A stretch of 64,000 bases of DNA, taken from NCBI GenBank assembly GCA_019454105.1, contig CP075364.1:2421362-2485361 (forward strand), written 5' to 3'. The stretch's first letter is position 1. Every line of letters starts with the position of its first letter. The position numbers and the translations under genes were made by a program. Shown one piece after another: positions 17,237-24,911 of the stretch. A model generated the notes under the pieces. The model had not been told where the DNA came from and searched no databases. It saw only the letters and a program-made list of their open reading frames with translations. The stretch is from Fimbriimonadaceae bacterium (lineage in GTDB: Bacteria; Armatimonadota; Fimbriimonadia; Fimbriimonadales; Fimbriimonadaceae).

Positions 17237-17268
17237 AGTGTACACCCCCCCTTTTGTTGCATGTCAAG
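17237..17268 (-). promoter_or_regulatory. Promoter of the caspase-like gene
   Basis: On the minus strand TTGACA (17268-17263) is followed after 20 bp, including a G7 run, by TACACT (17242-17237), then 7 nt and the GTG start. The spacer is long, so the -35 assignment is less certain than the -10. Confidence 0.45.
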
Positions 17269-17484
17269 GGCTCGGGCCAGAAACTCCCCAGAGCTCCAGG
17301 AACCGACACACGAAGTGCTCGCCTCCGAGTTCTCGGTTGTAAAATTGAGGCAGACGCAGGAAGGAATCAGGAAGTCCGTCCCACGCACGGTGGCGCCTTT
17401 CAAGCTACTGGGACTCGTCGGTGTCCTCTCCTGATCCCGGCAACGGGCCTACCCTCGGAGGACAGCAAGGCCCGTGTTCGATGG

Positions 17485-17490
17485 TATCCT
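17485..17490 (+). promoter_or_regulatory. -10 box of the uvrA C-half gene
   Basis: TATCCT ends 9 nt before the ATG at 17500, giving the C-terminal half its own promoter and a leaderless-type start. No ribosome-binding site is seen. Confidence 0.5.
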
Positions 17491-17499
17491 CCCGTCTAC

Positions 17500-18501
17500 A
17501 TGTCCGAAGGCTGGCTGGTGCTCCGCGGGGCGACCGGGAACAACCTGCGCGGGGTCGACGTCGCCGTCCCTTTGGGTCTGTTCGTCTGCGTGACCGGGGT
17601 GAGCGGGTCCGGCAAGAGCACCCTCGTCCAAGACACCCTCTACCCTCGCCTCATGCACGAGGTCTATGGCACCCGGGGGACATGGGCGCCTCACGAAGGG
17701 CTTGAGGGCCACGAGCAGATCGACAAGGTGATCGACATCGACCAGTCGCCGATCGGCCGGACCCCGCGTTCCAATCCCGCTACCTACACCGGCACATTCG
17801 ACATGATCCGCGACCTGTTCTCCCTGACCCCCGACGCCAAGCAGCGCGGCTACAAACCCGGGCGGTTCAGCTTCAACGTCAAGGGCGGGCGGTGCGAGGC
17901 CTGCCGAGGCGACGGGATCATCAAGATCGAGATGGTGTTCCTGCCCGACGTCTATGTCCCGTGCGAGGTCTGCAAGGGCAAGCGATACAACCGCGAGACG
18001 CTGGAAGTGCGCTACAAAGGCAAGAACATCGCCGACGTGCTCGAGATGACGGTCGAGGACGCGTGCGAGTTCTTCGCCCCCATCCCCAAGATCCACCGCA
18101 AGCTCGCGACCCTGCTCGAGGTCGGGCTCGGCTATATCCGGCTCGGCCAGCCCGCCACGACGCTTTCTGGTGGCGAGGCCCAGCGCGTCAAACTCGCCGA
18201 AGAGCTCTCCAAGCGATCGACCGGCCGCACCATGTACATCCTTGACGAGCCCACCACCGGGCTCCACTTCGAGGACGTGCGGCGGCTTCTTACCGTGCTC
18301 CACAAGCTCGTGGACCAGGGCAACACCGTCCTCGTGATCGAGCACAACCTCGACGTGATCAAGACCGCCGACTGGGTGATCGACCTCGGTCCCGAAGGCG
18401 GCACCGGCGGCGGGCGCCTGGTCGCCACCGGCACCCCGGAGGACGTCGCCGCGGTCGAAGAAAGCTGGACGGGGCGGTATCTCAAAGCCGTCTTGAGCTA
18501 G
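17500..18501 (+). CDS. uvrA: UvrA C-terminal half (second ATPase module)
   Basis: 333 aa from ATG 17500, matching the last third of UvrA. It begins exactly where module II begins ([16 protein letters not shown]). Walker [10 protein letters not shown] is at 33-41, followed by [19 protein letters not shown], the DNA-contacting zinc finger CEAC...CEVC (about 132-160), signature [11 protein letters not shown] (about 222) and Walker [12 protein letters not shown]. All motifs are intact. The protein would have to dimerise with itself and join the N-half (9988-11913) to rebuild the four-ATPase UvrA2 complex. Together the halves make 974 aa, normal for UvrA. An in-frame extension upstream to 17176 lacks similarity and is rejected. 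Confidence 0.95.
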   Translation: MSEGWLVLRGATGNNLRGVDVAVPLGLFVCVTGVSGSGKSTLVQDTLYPRLMHEVYGTRGTWAPHEGLEGHEQIDKVIDIDQSPIGRTPRSNPATYTGTFDMIRDLFSLTPDAKQRGYKPGRFSFNVKGGRCEACRGDGIIKIEMVFLPDVYVPCEVCKGKRYNRETLEVRYKGKNIADVLEMTVEDACEFFAPIPKIHRKLATLLEVGLGYIRLGQPATTLSGGEAQRVKLAEELSKRSTGRTMYILDEPTTGLHFEDVRRLLTVLHKLVDQGNTVLVIEHNLDVIKTADWVIDLGPEGGTGGGRLVATGTPEDVAAVEESWTGRYLKAVLS

Positions 18502-18597
18502 CGGCTCGCCGTGCGCCTGGGGATTTGACGGCGGCGACCGAACCATTTCGCTTACCAGAAGGCAGAGAGTCGGTTCTGCTTCGAGGGGCCGTCGCAG

Positions 18598-18638
18598 GCC
18601 CCCACCCCCAACCCCCTCCCCCGTAACGGGGGAGGGGC
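18598..18638. repeat. GC-rich hairpin/G-quadruplex repeat, copy 1
   Basis: Perfect 12-bp inverted repeat (CCCCTCCCCCGT, one base, ACGGGGGAGGGG) at 18613-18637, preceded by four C5 runs (18599-18622) that on the minus strand form G5-A-G5-TT-G5-T-G5, a strong quadruplex pattern. The same unit recurs at 19438-19480 in the same orientation. The 226 bp between the uvrA C-half and alkD holds nothing else evident. Confidence 0.85.
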
Positions 18639-18728
18639 TTTTCGGGATCATCCCCATGGCGCGGAGCCAGTGTGGGAAGTCGGTGCGTAGAGCGAACCGG
18701 ATAAGGAGCGCGATCCAGAGGTCTTGCC

Positions 18729-19370
18729 TCACCCCCGCTTGGCGACTTCGATCCGAATGAACTCGGGGAGGTAGGCCGGGGTGCAGCCTTTCGAGACCTT
18801 GTCTCCCTTGTACAGCCCGAGCCGCTCGCCAAGGGCGACGCAACGGGCCCGATGGGCGGGCTCGTGGATCCCGATCCAGCCCGCACAGAAGTTCATCGTC
18901 CACTGGACATCGGGGTCTTCTTCGGCCATGCGGGCTTCCAGCGAGTCGAGCAGACTTTCGGTGTTGGGGGGCGGGGCCTGGCCCGTCCACCGCAGCCGCG
19001 CCTGGTGGTACCAGAAGAGGCGGCGCATGAGCGGCGAGGGGTGGCGCTCCCAAGACTCCATCAGGGCGACGAGCCGCTTGTCCTTCGAGAGTTGGTTGGC
19101 AAGCAGCCAGTCGGCGACCTGGTTACGCTCGGCGGGCTCGTGGAGGGCGAGGTCGGCCGCGAGCCGGTCGAAGTCCTCTTCGGTGAGGAGTTTGGGGTCG
19201 AAGAGCAGGGCCGCGAGAAGGCGCGGGTGGAGACCGCCCGCCGCCCAAAGCCCAGTGGCGAGGGCGTGGTCTTTCTTGATCTCTTTGGCGATGGCCCTCA
19301 GGTCGCCGAGCTTCAGGCCCGGTTGGCTCAGTTGGTCGAGGACATCGTTCAATTGGGTGGACAGAGCCAT
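18729..19370 (-). CDS. AlkD-like DNA alkylation repair protein
   Basis: 213 aa of stacked helices, HEAT-like, as in the AlkD family of DNA glycosylases that remove bulky or cationic alkyl bases without base flipping. Recognisable are LRAIAKEIKKDHALA near the N-terminus and RRLFWYHQARLRW and VQWTMNFCAGWIG later. A GGAGGC ribosome-binding site lies about 9 nt upstream. It is flanked by the two GC-rich repeats and stands near uvrA and tag. Assignment is by pattern; AlkD members vary widely. Confidence 0.8.
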   Translation of the reverse strand: MALSTQLNDVLDQLSQPGLKLGDLRAIAKEIKKDHALATGLWAAGGLHPRLLAALLFDPKLLTEEDFDRLAADLALHEPAERNQVADWLLANQLSKDKRLVALMESWERHPSPLMRRLFWYHQARLRWTGQAPPPNTESLLDSLEARMAEEDPDVQWTMNFCAGWIGIHEPAHRARCVALGERLGLYKGDKVSKGCTPAYLPEFIRIEVAKRG

Positions 19371-19437
19371 CGGGTCAGCCTCCGCTTCTCGTACAGGCTA
19401 CCTGGCCCCTGCACTAGGCTCTTCATTGACCGAAAAA

Positions 19438-19480
19438 GCCCCCCACCCCCGACCCCCTCCCCCGTAACGGGGGAGGGGGC
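19438..19480. repeat. GC-rich hairpin/G-quadruplex repeat, copy 2
   Basis: Nearly identical to the copy at 18598-18638: C-runs at 19439-19463 separated by A, GA and T, then the palindrome around CCCCCGTAACGGGGG. It lies between alkD and the next gene. Confidence 0.85.
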
Positions 19481-19552
19481 GTGCCTCGACACGAATCGGT
19501 CTCATACTCAGGCCGCACTCATCACGGCGTAAAATGGAACCGGCAAGGATCC

Positions 19553-20098
19553 ATGGCCGGAACCAAAGAACCCGTCAGCTTTCAAGCGACGCTCCGTCGC
19601 GCGGCGGGGGAGGGATGGCTCTTCTTGCGGCTCCCCCAAGAGGCAAGCGACCAACTCCCGTCCCGTGCGATGGTTTCGGTCGAGGGCCACTTCGGCGGCG
19701 CGCCGTTCGTGGCGACGCTTGTGCCGGACGGCGAAGGCGGACACTGGCTCAAAGTCAAACCAGAGTGGCTCGCGGCGGTGGGAGCGGCGGTCGGCGATCA
19801 GGTGAGCCTCACCATCGCGCCGGTCGCGATCGAGCCTGAGCCTGAGGTGCCTTCAGACCTCCAGCAGGCCCTGGAAGCCGCCCCAGAGAGGGCCCGCGAG
19901 ACCTGGCGGTCCGTCACACCGTTAGCCCGGCGCGACTGGGTGTTCTGGGTCGTCTCGGCGAAGAGAGCGGAGACCCGGGCGAAGCGGATCGAGGTGGCGA
20001 TGGACAAAATGGCGAAGGGCAACCGTAGGCCGTGCTGCTTCGACCGGACGGGGATGTACGACAAGAGCCTCTCCCCGCCAGTCGCCGAAGAAGGTTGA
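19553..20098 (+). CDS. DUF1905 / YdeI-OmdA-like protein
   Basis: 181 aa from ATG 19553, with AAGGA a few bases upstream; an in-frame ATG at 19481 lies inside the repeat and is rejected. Residues 5-85 follow the DUF1905 pattern (VSFQATLRRAAGEGWLFLRLP, VEGHFGGAPFVATLVP). The C-terminal part (PEVPSDLQQALEAAPERARETWRSVTPLARRDWVFWV, AETRAKRIEVAMDKMAKG) is the bacteriocin-protection YdeI/OmpD-associated helical domain. Molecular role unknown. Confidence 0.85.
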   Translation: MAGTKEPVSFQATLRRAAGEGWLFLRLPQEASDQLPSRAMVSVEGHFGGAPFVATLVPDGEGGHWLKVKPEWLAAVGAAVGDQVSLTIAPVAIEPEPEVPSDLQQALEAAPERARETWRSVTPLARRDWVFWVVSAKRAETRAKRIEVAMDKMAKGNRRPCCFDRTGMYDKSLSPPVAEEG

Positions 20099-20155
20099 TC
20101 TTGGCCCCGGTATGATTCGGCCCATGACGCGGCCGGGCCTGTCTCTCGGAGCCTG

Positions 20156-20731
20156 ATGGAGAGGTGCGCCTGGTGCCTATCGAGCGAGGCCTACGTCCGC
20201 TACCACGACACCGAGTGGGGCGTGCCGGTCTATGACGGCCGCACCCTGTTCGAGTTCCTTGTTCTCGAAGGGGCTCAAGCCGGGCTCAGCTGGTCCACCA
20301 TCCTCCACCGCCGCGAGGGTTACCGCCAAGCCTATCAGGGCTTCGACCCAGAGGTCGTGGCCCGATTCACCGAAGCCGACCAAGCCCGTTTGCTCCAAGA
20401 CCCTGGCATCGTCCGCAACCGGGCCAAAGTCGCCTCGAGCGTCCAGAACGCCCAGGCGTTCCTCAAAGCGCAAGAGGAGTTCGGATCATTCAGCGCGTAT
20501 CAGTGGCGGTTCGTCGACGGCGCGCCTGTGCAGAACGAGTGGCGGTCTTTGGCGGAGGTGCCCGCTGTCACACCGGCGGCCGAGGCCTTCAGCAAAGACC
20601 TCAGGCAGAGGGGCTTCAGCTTCGTCGGGCCCACGATCATCTACGCCCACATGCAGGCCGTCGGGATGGTGAACGACCACCTGGTCTCGTGCCACCGTCA
20701 CCAGGAGTGCCGGGCCCTCGCCAGGCCCTGA
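20156..20731 (+). CDS. tag: DNA-3-methyladenine glycosylase I
   Basis: 191 aa. Tag excises 3-methyladenine from alkylated DNA. The N-terminus MERCAWC...RYHDTEWGVP provides C4 and H17 and the C-terminus NDHLVSCHRH the other His/Cys of the structural zinc site; LEGAQAGLSWSTIL and KRGFSFVGP-like RQRGFSFVGPT are family signatures. Complete. TATGAT at 20111-20116 may be its -10. With alkD and uvrA nearby it forms a loose DNA-repair neighbourhood. Confidence 0.95.
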   Translation: MERCAWCLSSEAYVRYHDTEWGVPVYDGRTLFEFLVLEGAQAGLSWSTILHRREGYRQAYQGFDPEVVARFTEADQARLLQDPGIVRNRAKVASSVQNAQAFLKAQEEFGSFSAYQWRFVDGAPVQNEWRSLAEVPAVTPAAEAFSKDLRQRGFSFVGPTIIYAHMQAVGMVNDHLVSCHRHQECRALARP

Positions 20732-20740
20732 CCGAGGCGG

Positions 20741-21151
20741 TCAATCAGTCCGGGGCCCTTCCAGATCCCTTGCCTTCGACAGAGACACGGCATAAGCGAC
20801 CAGGCCCAACAGAAGCGCGAGAGGGATTCCGAAGAGAGCGGCCCGGCCGCTCGTGAGTGACTCCATGAGCCGTTGATCGGTCGAGCCTTGGTGCACGGCC
20901 AGCCCCACGGCGGGTAGAAGCGCCAGCCCGTAGGCCAGGCCGACGACCAAGGCGTTGGCAGCGGGCCGAAGCACGTAGCCCGCCCAAATGGCGACCACGA
21001 ACGGAACCGTCCACACCAGCCACATCCCCTGCCGGTAGTCGGCGGCTCCATAGGCCAACACTGCCGACGCCGTGCAAGCCACCAGGAGCGTCGGCGTGCC
21101 ACGCTCGAGAACCAGACTCGTTTGGCTCCTGTCGCTCTGAACCACCGACAT
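20741..21151 (-). CDS. Four-TM membrane protein, unknown
   Basis: 136 aa from ATG 21151. Four hydrophobic helices (about 18-38, 45-62, 66-86, 105-127) with a short hydrophilic N-terminus; no motif recognised. TATACT on the minus strand (21164-21159) ends 7 nt before the ATG, fixing this start and again predicting a leaderless mRNA. A longer in-frame reading to 21493 overlaps serC and is rejected. Confidence 0.6.
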   Translation of the reverse strand: MSVVQSDRSQTSLVLERGTPTLLVACTASAVLAYGAADYRQGMWLVWTVPFVVAIWAGYVLRPAANALVVGLAYGLALLPAVGLAVHQGSTDQRLMESLTSGRAALFGIPLALLLGLVAYAVSLSKARDLEGPRTD

Positions 21152-21337
21152 GCCTTCGAGTATATCACAAAACGTGTGAGGTTGAGCCAAGAAATGCGCC
21201 ATTCCTTTTGTGGTCGGAACTCGCTTTGAGGTCGCACTGGTGCCGAAGGTGGCGGACTGCCAGATCCGAGCCCGGAGCAACTCTTTGAGCGGGGTGGGCT
21301 GGCCGACCAAGCCCCCAAGACCAGGTACGCTTCTCGT

Positions 21338-22450
21338 ATGAGCCAAGTGCAGGACAAGCCCGCCCAGGCCTATGGCCGCGTCTTCAATTTTTCCGCCGGG
21401 CCGGGGGTCATGCCGGTGCCTGTGTTGGAGAAGGCCCGTGACGAGATGCTCAATTGGCACGGAGCCGGGCTGAGCGTCATGGAGATGAGCCACCGGGGCA
21501 AGTCGTACCTCAGCATCGCCGAGGAGTCCGAGGCGGCCGTGCGCGAGCTCATGGGGGTGCCCGCCAACTATAAAGTCCTCTTTCTCCAGGGCGGGGCGAG
21601 CCTGCAGTTCACTATCCTCGCCAAGAACCTGATGGGAGGCAAGCCTGCTGACTATGTTGTCACAGGCTCCTGGGGCCAGAAGGCGGTCGAGGCGGCCAAG
21701 CTCGAAGGAGAGGTCAAAGTCGTCTGGGACGGAAAACCGGGCAAGTTCACCGAAGCCCCCGATCTGGGCTCAGTCTCCCTGACGCCCGGCTCGGCCTATA
21801 CCCACGTGACCCTCAACGAGACGATCCAAGGCGTGGACTACCTGCGAGACCCCGAGACCGGGGGAGATTTGGTTTGCGACATGTCGAGCTGCATCGCCTC
21901 ACGCCCGTTCGATGTGTCCAAGTACGCGCTCATCTATGCCGGGGCGCAGAAAAACCTGGGCCCGAGCGGGGTGTGCCTCGTCCTTCTGCGCGAAGACCTG
22001 CTCGAACGCGTCCCTGCCGGGCTCCCGCCAATGCTGGACTACAGAGTGCAGGTCGAGAACGGCTGGATGTACAACACCCCGCCTTGCTTCAGCGTCTACA
22101 TGGTCGGTTTGGTGTGCCGCCATTGGATCGACTTCGGCGGGCTTGAGGCGGTCGCCAAACTCAACGAAGAAAAGGCGGCCATCGTTTATGGCGCGATCGA
22201 CGGTTCGGGCGGTTTCTACAAGCCCCACGCGGTTCAGGCCAACCGGAGCCGGATGAACATTCCGTTCACTTTGCCGAGCGACGACCTCACCGAGAAGTTC
22301 CTGGCCGAGGCCAAGGGCCACGGGTTCCTTGAGCTCAAGGGCCATCGGAGCGTCGGCGGGTGCCGGGCAAGCGTTTACAACGCTTTTCCGGTCGAAGGTT
22401 GCCACGCGCTCGCCGAGTTCATGAAGGGTTTCGCGGCCAGTAACGGTTGA
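21338..22450 (+). CDS. serC: Phosphoserine aminotransferase
   Basis: 370 aa, PLP enzyme of serine biosynthesis (3-phosphohydroxypyruvate to phosphoserine); it may also serve pyridoxine synthesis. NFSAGPGVMP at the N-terminus, FLQGGASLQF, Schiff-base Lys at about 205 in YAGAQKNLGPSG and C-terminal SVGGCRASVYNA are family signatures. TACGCT (21326-21331) is 6 nt from the ATG. Its TGA abuts the stop of the convergent lipoprotein gene (TGATCA at 22448-22453). Confidence 0.96.
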   Translation: MSQVQDKPAQAYGRVFNFSAGPGVMPVPVLEKARDEMLNWHGAGLSVMEMSHRGKSYLSIAEESEAAVRELMGVPANYKVLFLQGGASLQFTILAKNLMGGKPADYVVTGSWGQKAVEAAKLEGEVKVVWDGKPGKFTEAPDLGSVSLTPGSAYTHVTLNETIQGVDYLRDPETGGDLVCDMSSCIASRPFDVSKYALIYAGAQKNLGPSGVCLVLLREDLLERVPAGLPPMLDYRVQVENGWMYNTPPCFSVYMVGLVCRHWIDFGGLEAVAKLNEEKAAIVYGAIDGSGGFYKPHAVQANRSRMNIPFTLPSDDLTEKFLAEAKGHGFLELKGHRSVGGCRASVYNAFPVEGCHALAEFMKGFAASNG

Positions 22451-23014
22451 TCATTCGTCGTCGTCGGACGGGATCTCGATTTTGCCCCCCAGGGCAGAGA
22501 TGCCGTCCTCTGTGTCTTTCATGGCCAAGCTCAGGACGTCGGCCAATGGGGCGAGGCCCACGTAGTTCCCCTCTTGGCTCTCAATGAGGCCCAACGCCTC
22601 CTTGAGCTCATAGTAAGCGTCGTTCGCCGTTTGGATCCGCGTCTTGCGGTCGTCGTCCCATTTCGAGAAAGCGGCCGCGACCTGCGCTTGGGTCGGAGGT
22701 TCCGCCGCGGCTTGGGCCAGCCCCTGCCCCGCGCTGTCGATGAGGTCGATGGCGGCCATCAGGGCTTCCAACTCGGCTCCGACCACCGCGTCCTGAGTCT
22801 CTTTCGCTTTGTCCAAAGCTTCTTGAACTGTCTCGGCCGCCGCCGCCAACTGAACCGAGCCCGACCTGAGTTGCTCCAAAAGGGCTGCCTCGGGGTTTTT
22901 GGGCCCGACCGTATAGGTCGTGGGCGGGGAAGGAAGATCGATCTCCTTGTCCGCCCCGCCCCGGCAACCGGCCAACAGGGCCAAACATGCCGTCCAGGCC
23001 AGGACGTTCCTCAC
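22451..23014 (-). CDS. Hypothetical lipoprotein with helical domain
   Basis: 187 aa from GTG 23014; an ATG at 23068 would give an atypical long leader. Signal peptide VRNVLAWTACLALLAGC with a lipobox (LLAGC). The mature part is almost entirely helical with coiled-coil-like stretches (AAAAETVQEALDKAKETQDAV) and an acidic end (PSDDDE). No family is recognised. TAGCCT ends 7 nt before the GTG. It is divergent from the ChaN-like gene, which has its own promoter in the shared region. Confidence 0.7.
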   Translation of the reverse strand: MRNVLAWTACLALLAGCRGGADKEIDLPSPPTTYTVGPKNPEAALLEQLRSGSVQLAAAAETVQEALDKAKETQDAVVGAELEALMAAIDLIDSAGQGLAQAAAEPPTQAQVAAAFSKWDDDRKTRIQTANDAYYELKEALGLIESQEGNYVGLAPLADVLSLAMKDTEDGISALGGKIEIPSDDDE

Positions 23015-23031
23015 GCCGAAGAGGCTACCCG

Positions 23032-23061
23032 TTGACAACGGTTCCCTCTGTGCCAGAGAAT
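23032..23061 (+). promoter_or_regulatory. Promoter of the ChaN-like gene
   Basis: TTGACA (23032-23037), 18-bp spacer, GAGAAT (23056-23061), then 6 nt to the ATG. A consensus -35 and a leaderless-type start. Confidence 0.55.
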
Positions 23062-23067
23062 GGGACA

Positions 23068-23937
23068 ATGACTGCCGTGCTTCTTGCCGCCATGATCCAG
23101 GCCGACCCTTACCTGCTCGAGATCGGAGCTCGGGGCCGGATCGTCGCGGGTATGGGCTACACCGATCTTGCCACTGGCCGGGCCGCTGACCCCGATGACA
23201 TCGCTCGTTCCGCGCGGGGCGTCCGGTTTGTCTTCGTCGGCGAGTCGCACGACCAGCTGGCCCACCACCAGGCCCAGGCCGATGTCATCGAGGCGCTCGT
23301 ACGCGACGGCCGCCAGGTCGTGGTCGGGTTCGAGATGTTCACCAGAGACAACCAAGGCCTCCTCGACCCTTGGACCATGGACCGCTGGGACGAGCCCACT
23401 TTTATCGAGCGGGCCAAGTGGAAAGAGCAATGGGGCATGGACTACGCTCTCTACCGTCCTGTTTTCGAAGCGGTCCGCAGGCACGGCTTGCCGATGGCCG
23501 CCCTCAACATTCCACGCGACTGGGTGCGCCAGGTCTCACGCCAAGGTGCCGACTCGCTGTCCGAAGAGCAACGCCGCTGGGTGCCGCCTCTCGACCTGAC
23601 CAACCGAGACCACAAGGCCGTCTTTACCGCCCTCATCGGTGGCCACCCCCTTGAAGGTCAGCAGGGGATCAACATGTATTCGGCCCAAGTCGCCTGGGAC
23701 GAGGCGATGGCCCAGGCCGCGCTCGACTTCTTGGGCGATTTCCCAAACCCCAAGCGTGTCATGGTGATCATCGCGGGGGCCGGTCACACCATGTACGGCC
23801 AAGGCATCAATTGGAGGATCACCAAACGGACGGGCGAACGGACGCTCGGGGTCGTGTGTCTGACTTCGGAAGGACCACGCGAAGTGAGCCGCGGATTGGG
23901 CGACTTCTCGTTCGTCAGCCCTCCCGAATCGAAGTGA
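23068..23937 (+). CDS. ChaN-like (Tiki/erythromycin-esterase fold) protein
   Basis: 289 aa from ATG 23068. It contains FVGESHDQLAHHQ and VVVGFEMFTRDNQ, the His/Glu motifs of the ChaN family of haem-binding lipoproteins and related Tiki-type metallohydrolases, and a C-terminal IIAGAGHTMYGQGI. No clear lipobox or cleavable signal is seen (the N-terminal MTAVLLAAMIQADP is only weakly hydrophobic). Function could be haem binding or hydrolysis. Its stop overlaps the pyrD start (TGATG). Confidence 0.8.
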   Translation: MTAVLLAAMIQADPYLLEIGARGRIVAGMGYTDLATGRAADPDDIARSARGVRFVFVGESHDQLAHHQAQADVIEALVRDGRQVVVGFEMFTRDNQGLLDPWTMDRWDEPTFIERAKWKEQWGMDYALYRPVFEAVRRHGLPMAALNIPRDWVRQVSRQGADSLSEEQRRWVPPLDLTNRDHKAVFTALIGGHPLEGQQGINMYSAQVAWDEAMAQAALDFLGDFPNPKRVMVIIAGAGHTMYGQGINWRITKRTGERTLGVVCLTSEGPREVSRGLGDFSFVSPPESK

Positions 23938-24911
23938 TGGGGCTGTACGAGGCTCTGGCCCGCCCCCTCCTCTTCGCCCTCGATCCTGAGTCGGCCCATC
24001 ACTTGGGCCTCGCCGCTGTCGCACGCGGACTGGTCTCGTCGCCCGCTCCCTCGGTCCACGAACGGCGGGTCTTCGGGGTGGACTTTCCGAACCCGGTCGG
24101 TCTCGCCGCTGGATTCGATAAGAACGGGGTCGCCCTCGCCCACTGGCACCGATTGGGATTCGGGTTCGTCGAGATCGGTACTGTCACCCGCCACCCTCAG
24201 CCCGGCAACCCCAGACCTCGACTCTTTCGGCTGCAGGCTGAGAGGGCGTTGATCAACCGCCTTGGGTTCAACAACGACGGGGCCGATGCGATGGCGAAGA
24301 CGATCGAAGGCGTCAGGGCGGGTATCCCGGTCGGGATCAACATTGGCAAGTCGAAGGTCACCCCTCTTGAGGAAGCCGCCACCGATTATGCTTACTCGTT
24401 CCGGCTCTTGGCCCCGTTCGCTGACTATGTGGTCGTGAACGTCTCGTCGCCCAACACTCCTGGTCTGCGGGTTCTCCAAGACCGCGACGCCCTGACCAGG
24501 ATCTTGATGGCGTTGAAAGAGATCGACCAGGGAAAGCCTCTCTTTGTCAAAGTCGCACCAGACCTGGCCCTCGGACAGCTTGACGATGTTGTGGACGTCG
24601 TCCAGACTCTCGGCCTCACGGGGATCGTAGCCACCAACACGACGGTCGATCGTTCCATGCTCCCCCGCGACCCGGCGCTTGAAGGAGGACTTTCGGGTGC
24701 GCCTCTCCGGACCCTTTCCGACACAGCCTTGGAGCACCTGGCCGCCATCAAGGACGACCGGACCCTCCTCATCGGGGTCGGAGGCGTGATGGGCCCCGAG
24801 GACGCTCGCCGGAAGCTTGAGCTCGGGGCCTCCTTAGTACAGGTTTACACAGGCTTTGTCTATGGCGGGCCCGGGTTCGCCGCGTCGTTAGTGGCCGGGC
24901 TCTCGACTTAA
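23937..24911 (+). CDS. pyrD: Dihydroorotate dehydrogenase (class 2, quinone)
   Basis: 324 aa from ATG 23937. It oxidises dihydroorotate to orotate in pyrimidine synthesis, passing electrons to quinone. The N-terminal amphipathic helix (YEALARPLLFALDPESAHHL), AGFDKNG, INRLGFNN, the catalytic Ser in VNVSSPNTPG, and FMN-site IGVGGV are class 2 features. It ends sharing TTAA with the convergent fumarylacetoacetase stop. Confidence 0.95.
   Translation: MGLYEALARPLLFALDPESAHHLGLAAVARGLVSSPAPSVHERRVFGVDFPNPVGLAAGFDKNGVALAHWHRLGFGFVEIGTVTRHPQPGNPRPRLFRLQAERALINRLGFNNDGADAMAKTIEGVRAGIPVGINIGKSKVTPLEEAATDYAYSFRLLAPFADYVVVNVSSPNTPGLRVLQDRDALTRILMALKEIDQGKPLFVKVAPDLALGQLDDVVDVVQTLGLTGIVATNTTVDRSMLPRDPALEGGLSGAPLRTLSDTALEHLAAIKDDRTLLIGVGGVMGPEDARRKLELGASLVQVYTGFVYGGPGFAASLVAGLST

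Noticed and set aside
9988-18501. uvrA halves as a frameshifted single gene
   Set aside because: They are separated by 5.6 kb of other genes on both strands and each has its own start and stop.
17449-19053. Long open frame (534 codons) on the minus strand
   Set aside because: It is antisense to the uvrA C-half and runs through alkD in another frame; high GC keeps frames open. Both real genes have intact motifs.
18598-19480. CRISPR array
   Set aside because: Only two palindromic GC-rich units 840 bp apart with a gene between; no spacers or cas genes.
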